NCBI GenBank assembly: GCA_026399895.1
Contig: JAPLQC010000017.1
Location: 1 to 55,363, forward strand
Direction: 5' to 3'
Source of the DNA: Burkholderiales bacterium
GTDB lineage: Bacteria > Pseudomonadota > Gammaproteobacteria > Burkholderiales > Burkholderiaceae_D
DNA: 55,363 bases
Shown here: positions 9,908-17,648 of the stretch, in pieces
How the letters are laid out: each line of letters opens with the position of its first letter
Numbering within the stretch: position 1 is the first letter of the stretch
The notes under the pieces: generated by a model
The model's database searches: none
The model's input: the letters and a program-made list of their open reading frames with translations, nothing else
Told to the model about the DNA's origin: nothing
Translations under genes and position numbers: made by a program

Positions 9908-11224
9908 ATGAATCAGATAGCGCACACCGATTGGGTTGCACGCAGTCTCGCCAGTGTTTGGCACCCATGCACGCAGATGCAGCATCACGAGACGCTGCCA
10001 CTGATGGCGATTAGTCATGGTAAAGGTGCATGGCTGTACGACTACGAAGGGCGCCGCTATTTGGATGCGGTGAGCTCATGGTGGGTTAATCTGTTTGGTC
10101 ATGCGAACCCTCGCATTAATGCCGCGCTTAACGATCAACTCGAAAAGCTCGAGCATGCGATGCTGGCGGGCTTCACGCATGCGCCGGTGGTGCAGTTGTC
10201 GGAACGACTCGCTGCAAAAACTAATCACGCGCTCGGGCATTGTTTTTTTGCTTCCGACGGCGCGTCGGCCGTAGAGATTGCGCTGAAGATGAGTTTTCAT
10301 GCCTGGCGCAATGCGGGGCATCCGCAAAAACAGGAATTCGTTTGTCTCACTGGCAGCTACCACGGCGAAACCGTCGGCGCACTCGGCGTGACAGATGTGC
10401 CGCTTTTCACCGAGGCATATGGCGGTATGTACCGCCGCGCCCATGTAGTGGCGTCCCCCGCTGCAAGCGGTGAGCTAAACGCGCTGTCACAGATGCGCGC
10501 GCTATTGGAGCGTCGGGCAGGACAGATTGCTGCCGTCATCGTCGAGCCCTTGGTGCAATGTGCTGGTGGTATGGCGATGTATGAGGCGAGTTATCTCAGC
10601 CAGTTGCGCGCTCTGTGCGATCAGTTCTCCGTGCATCTAATCGCCGATGAAATCGCGGTTGGGTGTGGCCGTACCGGTAGCTTCTTCGCCTGCGAGCAGG
10701 CGGCGATCTGGCCTGACTTCATGTGCTTATCAAAGGGCATCAGCGGCGGCTATTTGCCACTGTCATTGGTGATGACCACAGATGACATTTATCAGGCCTT
10801 TTATCACCCAGACATTGGTCGCGCATTCCTGCACTCGCATTCTTATACGGGCAATCCATTAGCGTGCCGTGCAGCATTGGCCACGCTGGATATTTTCGAT
10901 GAAGACGATGTGCTGCTGAAAAACCGTGAGCGCGCCGACAAGTTGAGCGCGGCTCTGGCGAGAGTGGCGGCACATCCAAACGTGAGCAATGCGCGGCAGA
11001 CCGGCATGATTTGCGCGTTTGATGTCACACCGGAAGTCACCGACGGTTTTTCGCGACGATTTTTTACAGAGGCTTTGCAGCAAGGCGTGTTGCTCAGGCC
11101 TATCGGTACCACTGTGTATTGGATGCCGCCGTATGTGGTGTCGGATGAGGAGATTGCGTTACTGGGTGACGCGACGCTAGCGGTATTAGACAAAGTTGCT
11201 GGATCCCGGCCTACGCCGGGATGA
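9908..11224 (+). CDS. bioA: Adenosylmethionine-8-amino-7-oxononanoate aminotransferase
   Basis: A 438-residue PLP-dependent class III aminotransferase of biotin synthesis (KAPA to DAPA, S-adenosylmethionine as amino donor). BioA-specific motifs are WHPCTQM at residue 18 and SSWWVNLFGH around residue 56. The PLP lysine is K276 in LSKGISGG, with D247 in IADEI. The C-terminal RPIGTTVYWMPPY is also BioA-like. No bioF, bioD or bioB lies nearby; the gene sits alone between the two subunits of a biotin enzyme. The last codons (GSRPTPG and stop) are supplied by a REP-like palindrome at 11200-11225, so the natural C-terminus was probably replaced by repeat insertion. The enzyme core is intact. Confidence 0.92.
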   Translation: MNQIAHTDWVARSLASVWHPCTQMQHHETLPLMAISHGKGAWLYDYEGRRYLDAVSSWWVNLFGHANPRINAALNDQLEKLEHAMLAGFTHAPVVQLSERLAAKTNHALGHCFFASDGASAVEIALKMSFHAWRNAGHPQKQEFVCLTGSYHGETVGALGVTDVPLFTEAYGGMYRRAHVVASPAASGELNALSQMRALLERRAGQIAAVIVEPLVQCAGGMAMYEASYLSQLRALCDQFSVHLIADEIAVGCGRTGSFFACEQAAIWPDFMCLSKGISGGYLPLSLVMTTDDIYQAFYHPDIGRAFLHSHSYTGNPLACRAALATLDIFDEDDVLLKNRERADKLSAALARVAAHPNVSNARQTGMICAFDVTPEVTDGFSRRFFTEALQQGVLLRPIGTTVYWMPPYVVSDEEIALLGDATLAVLDKVAGSRPTPG

Positions 11225-11225
11225 C
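11200..11225. repeat. REP-like palindromic element, copy 2, at the bioA stop
   Basis: TGGATCCCGGC-CTAC-GCCGGGATGAC, the inverted counterpart of copy 1 at 6547-6574. It encodes the last residues and the TGA stop of bioA and forms a hairpin just before the carboxylase alpha gene. Confidence 0.85.
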
Positions 11226-11281
11226 CCTCCATTTGACTCGACTTGTCTCTCAATAAGAAAGAAATAACCGGGGCAGTATGT

Positions 11282-13264
11282 ATGTTTAAAAAAATTCTGA
11301 TTGCCAACCGCGGTGAGATCGCCTGCCGTGTCGCTGCCACCGCGCGGCGCCTCGGAATTCGCACCGTCGCGGTGTACTCACAAGCAGATGCGCAGTCACA
11401 GCATGTAGCGATGTGCGATGAAAGTGTCCTGATTGGCCCGGCACCGGCGAAAGAGAGTTATCTGCAGGTCGAGCGCATCATCGCGGCGGCGCGAGACACG
11501 GGTGCTGAAGCAATACATCCGGGTTACGGGTTTTTGTCGGAGAACGAAGAATTCGCAGCGGCGTGTGAGGCGTATGGCATGGTCTTCATCGGCCCGCCGG
11601 CGTCTGCAATTCGTGCCATGGGATCAAAGTCAGCGGCCAAGGCGCTGATGGAAAAAGCGCATGTACCCTTGGTGCCGGGTTATCACGGCGAGCGCCAAGA
11701 ACCCGATTTTCTGCGCGAGCAAGCTGATGCGATTGGCTACCCAGTGTTGCTGAAAGCGAGCGCGGGCGGTGGCGGAAAGGGTATGCGCATTGTCGAGCGG
11801 AGCGAAGACTTTGAAGCGGCACTGGCTTCTTGCAAGCGTGAGGCCATCAACAGCTTTGGCGACGACCGGGTCTTGGTCGAAAAGTATTTACAGCGGCCAC
11901 GCCATATCGAGATTCAAGTATTCGCAGATACCCAAGGCAGTTGCGTTTACCTGTTCGAGCGTGATTGTTCGGTACAGCGACGGCATCAGAAAGTTTTAGA
12001 GGAAGCACCTGCCCCGGGAATGACGCCAGAGCGGCGGCAAGCGATGGGTGAGGCGGCGGTGAATGCGGCGCGCGCAGTGGGCTATGTCGGTGCGGGTACG
12101 GTCGAGTTCATCGCAAATCAGGATGGCAGTTTTTATTTCATGGAGATGAACACCCGGCTGCAGGTCGAGCATCCAGTAACCGAGCTGATCACCGGCACGG
12201 ATCTGGTGGAATGGCAACTGCGCGTTGCGGCCGGCGAGCCACTACCCATGCAACAACAGGACTTGCGTATCGATGGACACGCCATTGAAGCGCGCATCTA
12301 TGCCGAGAACCCTGAGAAAGGTTTTTTGCCCTCGACCGGTTCTTTGCTTCATCTTCGTTTACCTGATGCAGTGGCGTTCGCGCACGGCGATGTACGGATT
12401 GACGCCGCCGTTCGACAGGGCGATGCAATCACCCCGCATTACGATCCGATGATCGCGAAGCTGATTGTTCATGGTGATGATCGCTCGCAGGCACTGTTGC
12501 GCATGCAGCAGGCATTGCAAGCGATTGAGATTGTCGGGCCGGCGACCAATGTCGCCTTTCTGGGGCGATTGATTGCAACACCTGCTTTCACCGATGCCGA
12601 GCTCGATACCGGTCTGATCGAGGGTAACCATGCTGTACTGTTTCCACCGACTGAGCCAGTGCCAGTCGAGATGGTTGCGCTGTGGTTGGCCAAATTGGCG
12701 ACACCGGAAACCATTAGCCATGATCCTTGGGATTCTACGCAGGGCTGGCGTTTGAATGGGGGCTATCGCCGTCAGCTTTGCTTTGAATGCGATGACCAAG
12801 CATCCGAGCTGGTGCTCGATTATCGACGTGATGGCTGGTGCATCGCTTATCAGTCAGAAGAAACAATGCTGACCCAAGTCACGGTTGACCACACCGAAGT
12901 ATCGTTGCTGATAGAGGGTCGGTGCATATCGGGTCGGGTGATATGCGTTGATGATCGATTCCATGTGTTTTGGCAAGGTCGGCATCGTGTCATCGCATGG
13001 AGTGATCCGATCGCACATGCAGGCGAGACTGAATCAGAAGGCGGCCGCTTGACGGCGCCGATGCCGGGCAAGATCGTTCAACTCATGGTCGCAGAAGGTG
13101 CCAGCGTGGAAAAAGGTGCGCCGCTGTTGATTATGGAGGCGATGAAAATGGAACACACGATTAGTGCTCCCGCCAAAGGCAAGGTCGAAGCCTTGAACTA
13201 TGCTGTCGGCGACCAGGTGGCGGAAGGCGCGCAGCTATTGTCATTTGCACCGGAGGCGAACTGA
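11282..13264 (+). CDS. liuD: Methylcrotonyl-CoA carboxylase alpha subunit (biotin carboxylase/carrier)
   Basis: A 660-residue protein. A biotin carboxylase N-domain opens with FKKILIANRGEIACRV. An ATP-grasp domain follows (KASAGGGGKGMR near residue 160; FMEMNTRLQVEHPVTE near 285), then the carboxylase C-domain. A biotinyl domain at the C-terminus holds the biotin lysine K622 in EAMKMEH. It forms the carboxylase with the beta subunit at 8289-9896. The ATG at 11282 is chosen because it places the family N-terminus at residue 1; the open frame reaches back to 11243. One base separates its stop from the HMG-CoA lyase start. Confidence 0.95.
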   Translation: MFKKILIANRGEIACRVAATARRLGIRTVAVYSQADAQSQHVAMCDESVLIGPAPAKESYLQVERIIAAARDTGAEAIHPGYGFLSENEEFAAACEAYGMVFIGPPASAIRAMGSKSAAKALMEKAHVPLVPGYHGERQEPDFLREQADAIGYPVLLKASAGGGGKGMRIVERSEDFEAALASCKREAINSFGDDRVLVEKYLQRPRHIEIQVFADTQGSCVYLFERDCSVQRRHQKVLEEAPAPGMTPERRQAMGEAAVNAARAVGYVGAGTVEFIANQDGSFYFMEMNTRLQVEHPVTELITGTDLVEWQLRVAAGEPLPMQQQDLRIDGHAIEARIYAENPEKGFLPSTGSLLHLRLPDAVAFAHGDVRIDAAVRQGDAITPHYDPMIAKLIVHGDDRSQALLRMQQALQAIEIVGPATNVAFLGRLIATPAFTDAELDTGLIEGNHAVLFPPTEPVPVEMVALWLAKLATPETISHDPWDSTQGWRLNGGYRRQLCFECDDQASELVLDYRRDGWCIAYQSEETMLTQVTVDHTEVSLLIEGRCISGRVICVDDRFHVFWQGRHRVIAWSDPIAHAGETESEGGRLTAPMPGKIVQLMVAEGASVEKGAPLLIMEAMKMEHTISAPAKGKVEALNYAVGDQVAEGAQLLSFAPEAN

Positions 13265-13265
13265 G

Positions 13266-14186
13266 ATGCGCTTTCCCGAGAAGGTCAAGCTGGTCGAGGT
13301 CGGCCCGCGTGACGGACTACAAAATGAAAAACAAACGATCCCGGTTGAGGTCAAGCTAGCGCTGGTGAATCGTTTGTCGGAAGCAGGGTTTCCGAATATC
13401 GAAGCGGCGTCATTCGTTTCGCCCAAGTGGGTGCCGCAAATGGCTACATCGACCGAGTTGATGGCGAGCATCCACCGTCGCCCGGGCACACTGTACTCAG
13501 CCTTGGTACCGAACATGAAAGGTTTTGAGGCGGCGCTCGCAGCGCGTGCAGATGAAGTCGTGATTTTCGGTGCCGCTTCGGAAGCGTTCTCGCAAAAAAA
13601 CATCAACTGTTCTATTGCCGAGTCGATCGAACGCTTTCGCGAGGTTGCTACTGCTGCAAAAGCAAACGGCTTAAGGCTGCGTGGCAGTATCAGCTGCGCA
13701 CTTGGCTGTCCGTATCAGGGAGAGGTCACCCCTGCAGCAGTAGCTGATGTCGTGCGTCGAATGCGCGATCTTGGTTGCGACGAGATTGATATCGCCGACA
13801 CGATCGGCGTTGGTACAGCAGTCCAGGTGCAGCGCGTATTCGAACAGGTGGCTACCGAATTCCCGCTGGCGCAGCTAGCTGGTCATTTTCATGACACTTA
13901 CGGGCAGGCTTTGGCAAATATCTATGCGGCACTGAGCATTGGCGTTGCAATATTTCATGCCTCGGTTGCTGGCTTGGGTGGATGTCCGTATGCAAAAGGT
14001 GCAACAGGCAACGTGGCGACTGAAGACGTGTTGTATCTTCTCGATGGTTTAGGCATTACTACGGGAGTCGATATCAATGCAGTCGTCGATGCAGGACAAT
14101 TTATTTCAAACCATCTTGGTCGGCCATCGGCCAGCCGTGCAGGTAATGCCATCGCTGCGCGTCGTTCACCGGAGCACGCTGCATGA
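13266..14186 (+). CDS. liuE: Hydroxymethylglutaryl-CoA lyase
   Basis: A 306-residue TIM-barrel lyase that splits HMG-CoA into acetyl-CoA and acetoacetate, the last step of the leucine pathway. VEVGPRDGLQNE at residues 10-21 contains the catalytic Arg (R15). The signature SVAGLGGCPYAKGATGN holds the active-site cysteine C240. HFHDTYGQ provides metal-binding histidines near residue 207. The start at 13266 gives the canonical N-terminus MRFPEKVKLVEVG. It overlaps the following thioesterase by four bases (ATGA). Confidence 0.95.
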   Translation: MRFPEKVKLVEVGPRDGLQNEKQTIPVEVKLALVNRLSEAGFPNIEAASFVSPKWVPQMATSTELMASIHRRPGTLYSALVPNMKGFEAALAARADEVVIFGAASEAFSQKNINCSIAESIERFREVATAAKANGLRLRGSISCALGCPYQGEVTPAAVADVVRRMRDLGCDEIDIADTIGVGTAVQVQRVFEQVATEFPLAQLAGHFHDTYGQALANIYAALSIGVAIFHASVAGLGGCPYAKGATGNVATEDVLYLLDGLGITTGVDINAVVDAGQFISNHLGRPSASRAGNAIAARRSPEHAA

Positions 14187-14614
14187 AAGAGACCCTAAAG
14201 CCCGGTATTCGTTTCGAATGGCAGACAGACGTACCGCCACGCTCGGTCGTCCCCGCCTTGTACGGCGAGCATATCGAGTTCGCACGCGACATGCCGGAGG
14301 TGCTGGCCACCGGTTACATGGTGGGTTTGATGGAGCTTGCTTGTACGCGCGCAATTATTCCGCACCTAGACTGGCCAGCAGAACAGAGCCTGGGCACGCA
14401 TGTCAGCTTTTCGCATCTTGCAGCAACGCCCCCTGGTATGACGCTCACGATACGCGGCGAGCTGATCGCTGTCGAAGGGCGGCGTGTACGATTTCAGGTC
14501 GAGGCCTGGGATGGTCACGACAAGATCAGCGAGGGCGAGCATGAGCGCGCGATCGTCATCACAGAAAAATTCAACGCCAAGCTCGACCAAAAGAAGCAGC
14601 GGTCGCAAGAGTGA
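14183..14614 (+). CDS. Hotdog-fold thioesterase family protein
   Basis: A 143-residue protein resembling small hotdog thioesterases of the fluoroacetyl-CoA thioesterase-like group. It has VPALYGEHIEFARDMPEVLATGYMVGLMELACTRA in pieces at about residues 23-57, with the conserved helix around GLMELACTRA, then THVSFSHLAATPPGMTL as the following strand. It probably hydrolyses a short acyl-CoA or clears a dead-end CoA ester during leucine catabolism (inference). It is coupled to HMG-CoA lyase by an ATGA overlap, so it belongs to the operon. Confidence 0.8.
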   Translation: MKETLKPGIRFEWQTDVPPRSVVPALYGEHIEFARDMPEVLATGYMVGLMELACTRAIIPHLDWPAEQSLGTHVSFSHLAATPPGMTLTIRGELIAVEGRRVRFQVEAWDGHDKISEGEHERAIVITEKFNAKLDQKKQRSQE

Positions 14615-14618
14615 ACCG

Positions 14619-14828
14619 GTGACCGAGTTGCGCCCACCCTTTGATCCGCGCACTCATAGCGGTCCGCTGCCAACGCCGTGTATCGGTGTTTGCGTGATGC
14701 ATGAGCAAACCGGGTTGTGTACCGGTTGCCTGCGTACCATCGATGAGATTATCGACTGGGGCCTTGCCCCGGAGGAGCGCAAACGACAAATCTGGATCGC
14801 GCTTGAAGCGCGGCGGGCCCAAGGCTAG
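14619..14828 (+). CDS. DUF1289 family protein
   Basis: A 69-residue protein with the DUF1289 pattern: PTPCIGVCVM, then TGLCTGCLRTIDEI and a Trp after a short spacer. Four cysteines could bind a metal. The GTG at 14619 is the likely start, since it lies just after the thioesterase stop; the open frame runs back inside the thioesterase gene but upstream residues are low-complexity shadow. Function is unknown. Confidence 0.8.
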   Translation: MTELRPPFDPRTHSGPLPTPCIGVCVMHEQTGLCTGCLRTIDEIIDWGLAPEERKRQIWIALEARRAQG

Positions 14829-14834
14829 TTTGTC

Positions 14835-15281
14835 ATGCAAGCTCAAGCGGTATATCAGCCACAGCGCGACATCACCGGCCCCGCATTTAGCGCGTGGTTC
14901 AAGATGTTGGCGACATTGCTCAGTCTGGCTTTGATCGGTTATGTGATTAGTTTTCTACTGCGCTACCCAAGCTTGTCTGACGGCGCCCAACTCTTTTTAT
15001 TGGCGGCGATCGCAGTGGTAGTGCTTTACTGGCGAGATTTTTTGCGCGCTACGCTCACCATTAATTCCTACGGGATTCGGCAGACTGGCTGGCTGGTGCA
15101 GCAAGTCGGATGGGACGATGTGCGCGGGGCAAGGCTGATCGGCCTTTCGCGTTTAGGCTGGCTGATGCCGCCACGACTGGCGGTGCGTACGGGCACCGGT
15201 TTTCATACATTCAACTGTGGCTCGTTCGAGTTGTTTAGCGAGTTACAGCGCATTTCACTTGCTTACCAGTTAAAGTCATGA
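14835..15281 (+). CDS. Two-TM membrane protein with PH-like C-terminus
   Basis: A 148-residue protein. Two hydrophobic segments are visible at about residues 28-45 (TLLSLALIGYVISFLL) and 52-66 (AQLFLLAAIAVVVLYW). They are followed by a soluble part with strand-rich sequence (ATLTINSYGIRQTGW, TGTGFHTFNCGSFEL) that looks like a small bacterial PH domain. The family is not recognised with certainty. It overlaps the next gene by four bases (ATGA) and continues the operon. No function assigned. Confidence 0.7.
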   Translation: MQAQAVYQPQRDITGPAFSAWFKMLATLLSLALIGYVISFLLRYPSLSDGAQLFLLAAIAVVVLYWRDFLRATLTINSYGIRQTGWLVQQVGWDDVRGARLIGLSRLGWLMPPRLAVRTGTGFHTFNCGSFELFSELQRISLAYQLKS

Positions 15282-16198
15282 AGCTGCCACCCTCAATGGT
15301 TATCCTCGAGCGTGGCTGGCTCTCGTCGAATAATGTGCTGTTTACCGGCAAGCAGCGTGCCGCCATCGTCGACACCGGATACTGCAGTCATCAGCAGCAA
15401 ACTTTGTCACTGGTGCAGCATGTGTTGAAAGATCGACCGCTAGACGCGATCTACAACACCCATTTGCACTCGGATCACTGCGGGGGTAACCATATCTTGG
15501 AGCAGCACTACCCAGCGCTGCGCACCCATGTACCTGCAGCCGAGTTCGCCCGGGTCAACAACTGGTCCCGCATGAAGCCGACATTCAGCGCAACAGGTCA
15601 GCACTGTGAGGAGTTTCGCGCGCATGCAGCAGTGCATCCCGATGATCTGATTGAGTTGGGTGATATGGAATGGAAGGCGCTCTATGCGCCCGGCCATCAC
15701 CCGTATTCCTACATTCTGTTTAATGAGCAGCACGGCATCCTGATTTCGGCCGATGCCTTGTGGGAGAAAGGGTTTGGCGTGGTGTTTCCTGCGCTCGACG
15801 GTTACGGGGGGTTCAAGGAAGTGCGGGCGACCTTGGATATGATCGACGATCTAGCGCCAGCCATCGTGATTCCCGGACATGGTCGACCGTTTACTGATGT
15901 AAAGGCTGCGCTGCGCGAGGCTTACTCACGCATCGCTTATCTGGAAGAAGACCCCAAACGCAACGCGCAGCACGGTATCAAAGTACTGCTGAAATTTTTG
16001 CTGATGGAACGGCAGCGCATCAAATTGACCGAGGTGCCAGAGTTGCTCTCCAAGGTGCCACTCGTCACTGCAGCCAACCGCAATTACATGAACTACGGCA
16101 CCATTCATCTCGCGCATTGGGTCATCACCCAGTTGCGTAGAGCCGGCGCTGCCGTTGTTGATAACGAGTTTTTGGTAGATAGCGAACCAAATCGCTGA
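15278..16198 (+). CDS. MBL-fold metallo-hydrolase
   Basis: A 306-residue metallo-beta-lactamase-fold protein with the metal motif NTHLHSDHCGGN near residue 62. APGHHPYS near 143 and IPGHGRP near 198 supply further ligands. The C-terminal 90 residues are helical. It is unrelated at sequence level to the MBL protein at 4-1047 beyond the fold. It ends the plus-strand leucine/acyl-CoA block, coupled to the membrane protein by ATGA. The substrate is unknown; a thioester or lactone hydrolase is plausible. Confidence 0.85.
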   Translation: MKLPPSMVILERGWLSSNNVLFTGKQRAAIVDTGYCSHQQQTLSLVQHVLKDRPLDAIYNTHLHSDHCGGNHILEQHYPALRTHVPAAEFARVNNWSRMKPTFSATGQHCEEFRAHAAVHPDDLIELGDMEWKALYAPGHHPYSYILFNEQHGILISADALWEKGFGVVFPALDGYGGFKEVRATLDMIDDLAPAIVIPGHGRPFTDVKAALREAYSRIAYLEEDPKRNAQHGIKVLLKFLLMERQRIKLTEVPELLSKVPLVTAANRNYMNYGTIHLAHWVITQLRRAGAAVVDNEFLVDSEPNR

Positions 16199-16244
16199 TG
16201 CAGGCCCGGTGGTTAGCCAAGTAAACCTGGCAAACACGTCCTAG

Positions 16245-16610
16245 CTACTCTGCAAACACCGACACGCGATTCACAAAATACTCGGTGTCACCGAAGCAGC
16301 TGCTCGGTAAACCTTTGTGTTGATCGTAGCCCAGCACCACTTTGCGGCCAGCGTTACGCTGCAGCTCATCGACGATGCTCTCGTCACGCACCGAGAATTC
16401 AAATTTTTCCGGAATCGCCCCCGGCATGCTGGTGAGGAGCAGCTCACCCTCCCATGTTTTGCAAACCCAGCCTTTACGTGAGAATTTTTGCAGTAGTCCT
16501 GCGCGCTCACCTGATGAATAGGACCAGTTGAGTGCCAGCCATACATATCCGGTAAAGCCAAGTAAGGCGACCAGTATCAGGCTGAGCAAAATCGTTAGAG
16601 GCTTTTTCAT
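16245..16610 (-). CDS. Small exported or membrane-anchored hypothetical protein
   Basis: A 121-residue protein with an N-terminal signal anchor (KKPLTILLSLILVALLGFTG) followed by a soluble domain containing two cysteines (VCKTWEG and SSCFGD) that could form a disulfide in the periplasm. No family recognised. It is convergent with the MBL gene on its left; on its right lies the minus-strand nitronate monooxygenase gene, 34 bases upstream of it. Confidence 0.65.
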   Translation of the reverse strand: MKKPLTILLSLILVALLGFTGYVWLALNWSYSSGERAGLLQKFSRKGWVCKTWEGELLLTSMPGAIPEKFEFSVRDESIVDELQRNAGRKVVLGYDQHKGLPSSCFGDTEYFVNRVSVFAE

Positions 16611-16644
16611 AGACTAAGCGGGCGATAAGGTGGACGCGTACCGC

Positions 16645-17616
16645 TTAACGCGGGAAGTTACTTGCCATCACACGCTGGCGCGCAGCAGTGTACTCGTGCT
16701 TGAGCCGGGCGACGACATCGGCGACAGCGGGTACATCCTCCATCAAGCCAACGCCTTGCCCCGCTCCCCAAATATCGCGCCATGCTTTCGCACCGCTCGC
16801 GCTTGAGAAATTCATGGTTGTTTTGTCGGCTTCTGGAAGATTGTCGGGATCGAGGCCAGCGTTGACGATGGATTTTTTCAAATAGTTGCCGTGCACACCG
16901 GTGAATAAATTGGTGTACACAACATCTGCAGCTGTCGACTCGACGATCGCTTGGCGGTAGCCTTCGCTGGTGTTGGCTTCTTGCGTTGCAAGCCAGCGTG
17001 AACCGATATAAGCAAAGTCAGCGCCCATCGATTGCGCTGCCAAGATCGCATCACCGCTGGCAATTGAACCGGAGAGTGCGATCGGGCCATCGAAAAATTT
17101 CCGCACCTCGCCCACCAGTGCAAACGGCGACAGCCCGCCGGCATGACCACCAGCGCCAGAGGCTACCAAAATCAAGCCATCAACGCCCGCTTCCAGCGCC
17201 TTGTGGGCGTGACGGATCGAGATAATGTCGTGCAGGACAATGCCACCATACGAATGAATCGCGTCCAGCATTTCTTTCGGCGGCGCACGCAGTGAGGAGA
17301 TGATGATTGGCACGCGATGCTTGACGCAGACTTCAACATCATGCGCGAGTCGGTCGTTTGACTGATGCACGATCTGATTCACTGCAATCGGCCCGATCAC
17401 TGCTTCGGGATGAGCGGCACGATGATCCGCCAGCGCCTGTTCGATTTGCTGTAACCATTGCTCGAGCATTTCTGCGGGCCGCGCATTCAGCGCCGGAAAC
17501 GAGCCGACAATACCGGCCTTGCACTGGGCAATCACAAGCGCCGGGCAGCTGGCGATAAACAAGGGCGCGGCAATCACTGGCAAACTTAGATGCTGCAGGG
17601 CGGCGGGCAAGGCCAT
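16645..17616 (-). CDS. Nitronate monooxygenase/2-nitropropane dioxygenase-like flavoprotein
   Basis: A 323-residue FMN-binding TIM-barrel protein. Typical family features are PVIAAPLFIAS near residue 13, VASGAGGHAGGLSPFALVGE near residue 150, ALSGSIASGDAILAAQSMGAD near 180 and YIGSRWLATQEA just after. It oxidises nitronates or acts as a related enoyl reductase; specificity within this family is poorly predictable. ATG at 17616 follows GGAGACCCC on the minus strand. It lies 32 bases downstream of the unrecognised 17649-19250 gene on the same strand. Confidence 0.88.
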   Translation of the reverse strand: MALPAALQHLSLPVIAAPLFIASCPALVIAQCKAGIVGSFPALNARPAEMLEQWLQQIEQALADHRAAHPEAVIGPIAVNQIVHQSNDRLAHDVEVCVKHRVPIIISSLRAPPKEMLDAIHSYGGIVLHDIISIRHAHKALEAGVDGLILVASGAGGHAGGLSPFALVGEVRKFFDGPIALSGSIASGDAILAAQSMGADFAYIGSRWLATQEANTSEGYRQAIVESTAADVVYTNLFTGVHGNYLKKSIVNAGLDPDNLPEADKTTMNFSSASGAKAWRDIWGAGQGVGLMEDVPAVADVVARLKHEYTAARQRVMASNFPR

Positions 17617-17648
17617 ACGGGGTCTCCAACATGGGGTTGTTTGCCCGA

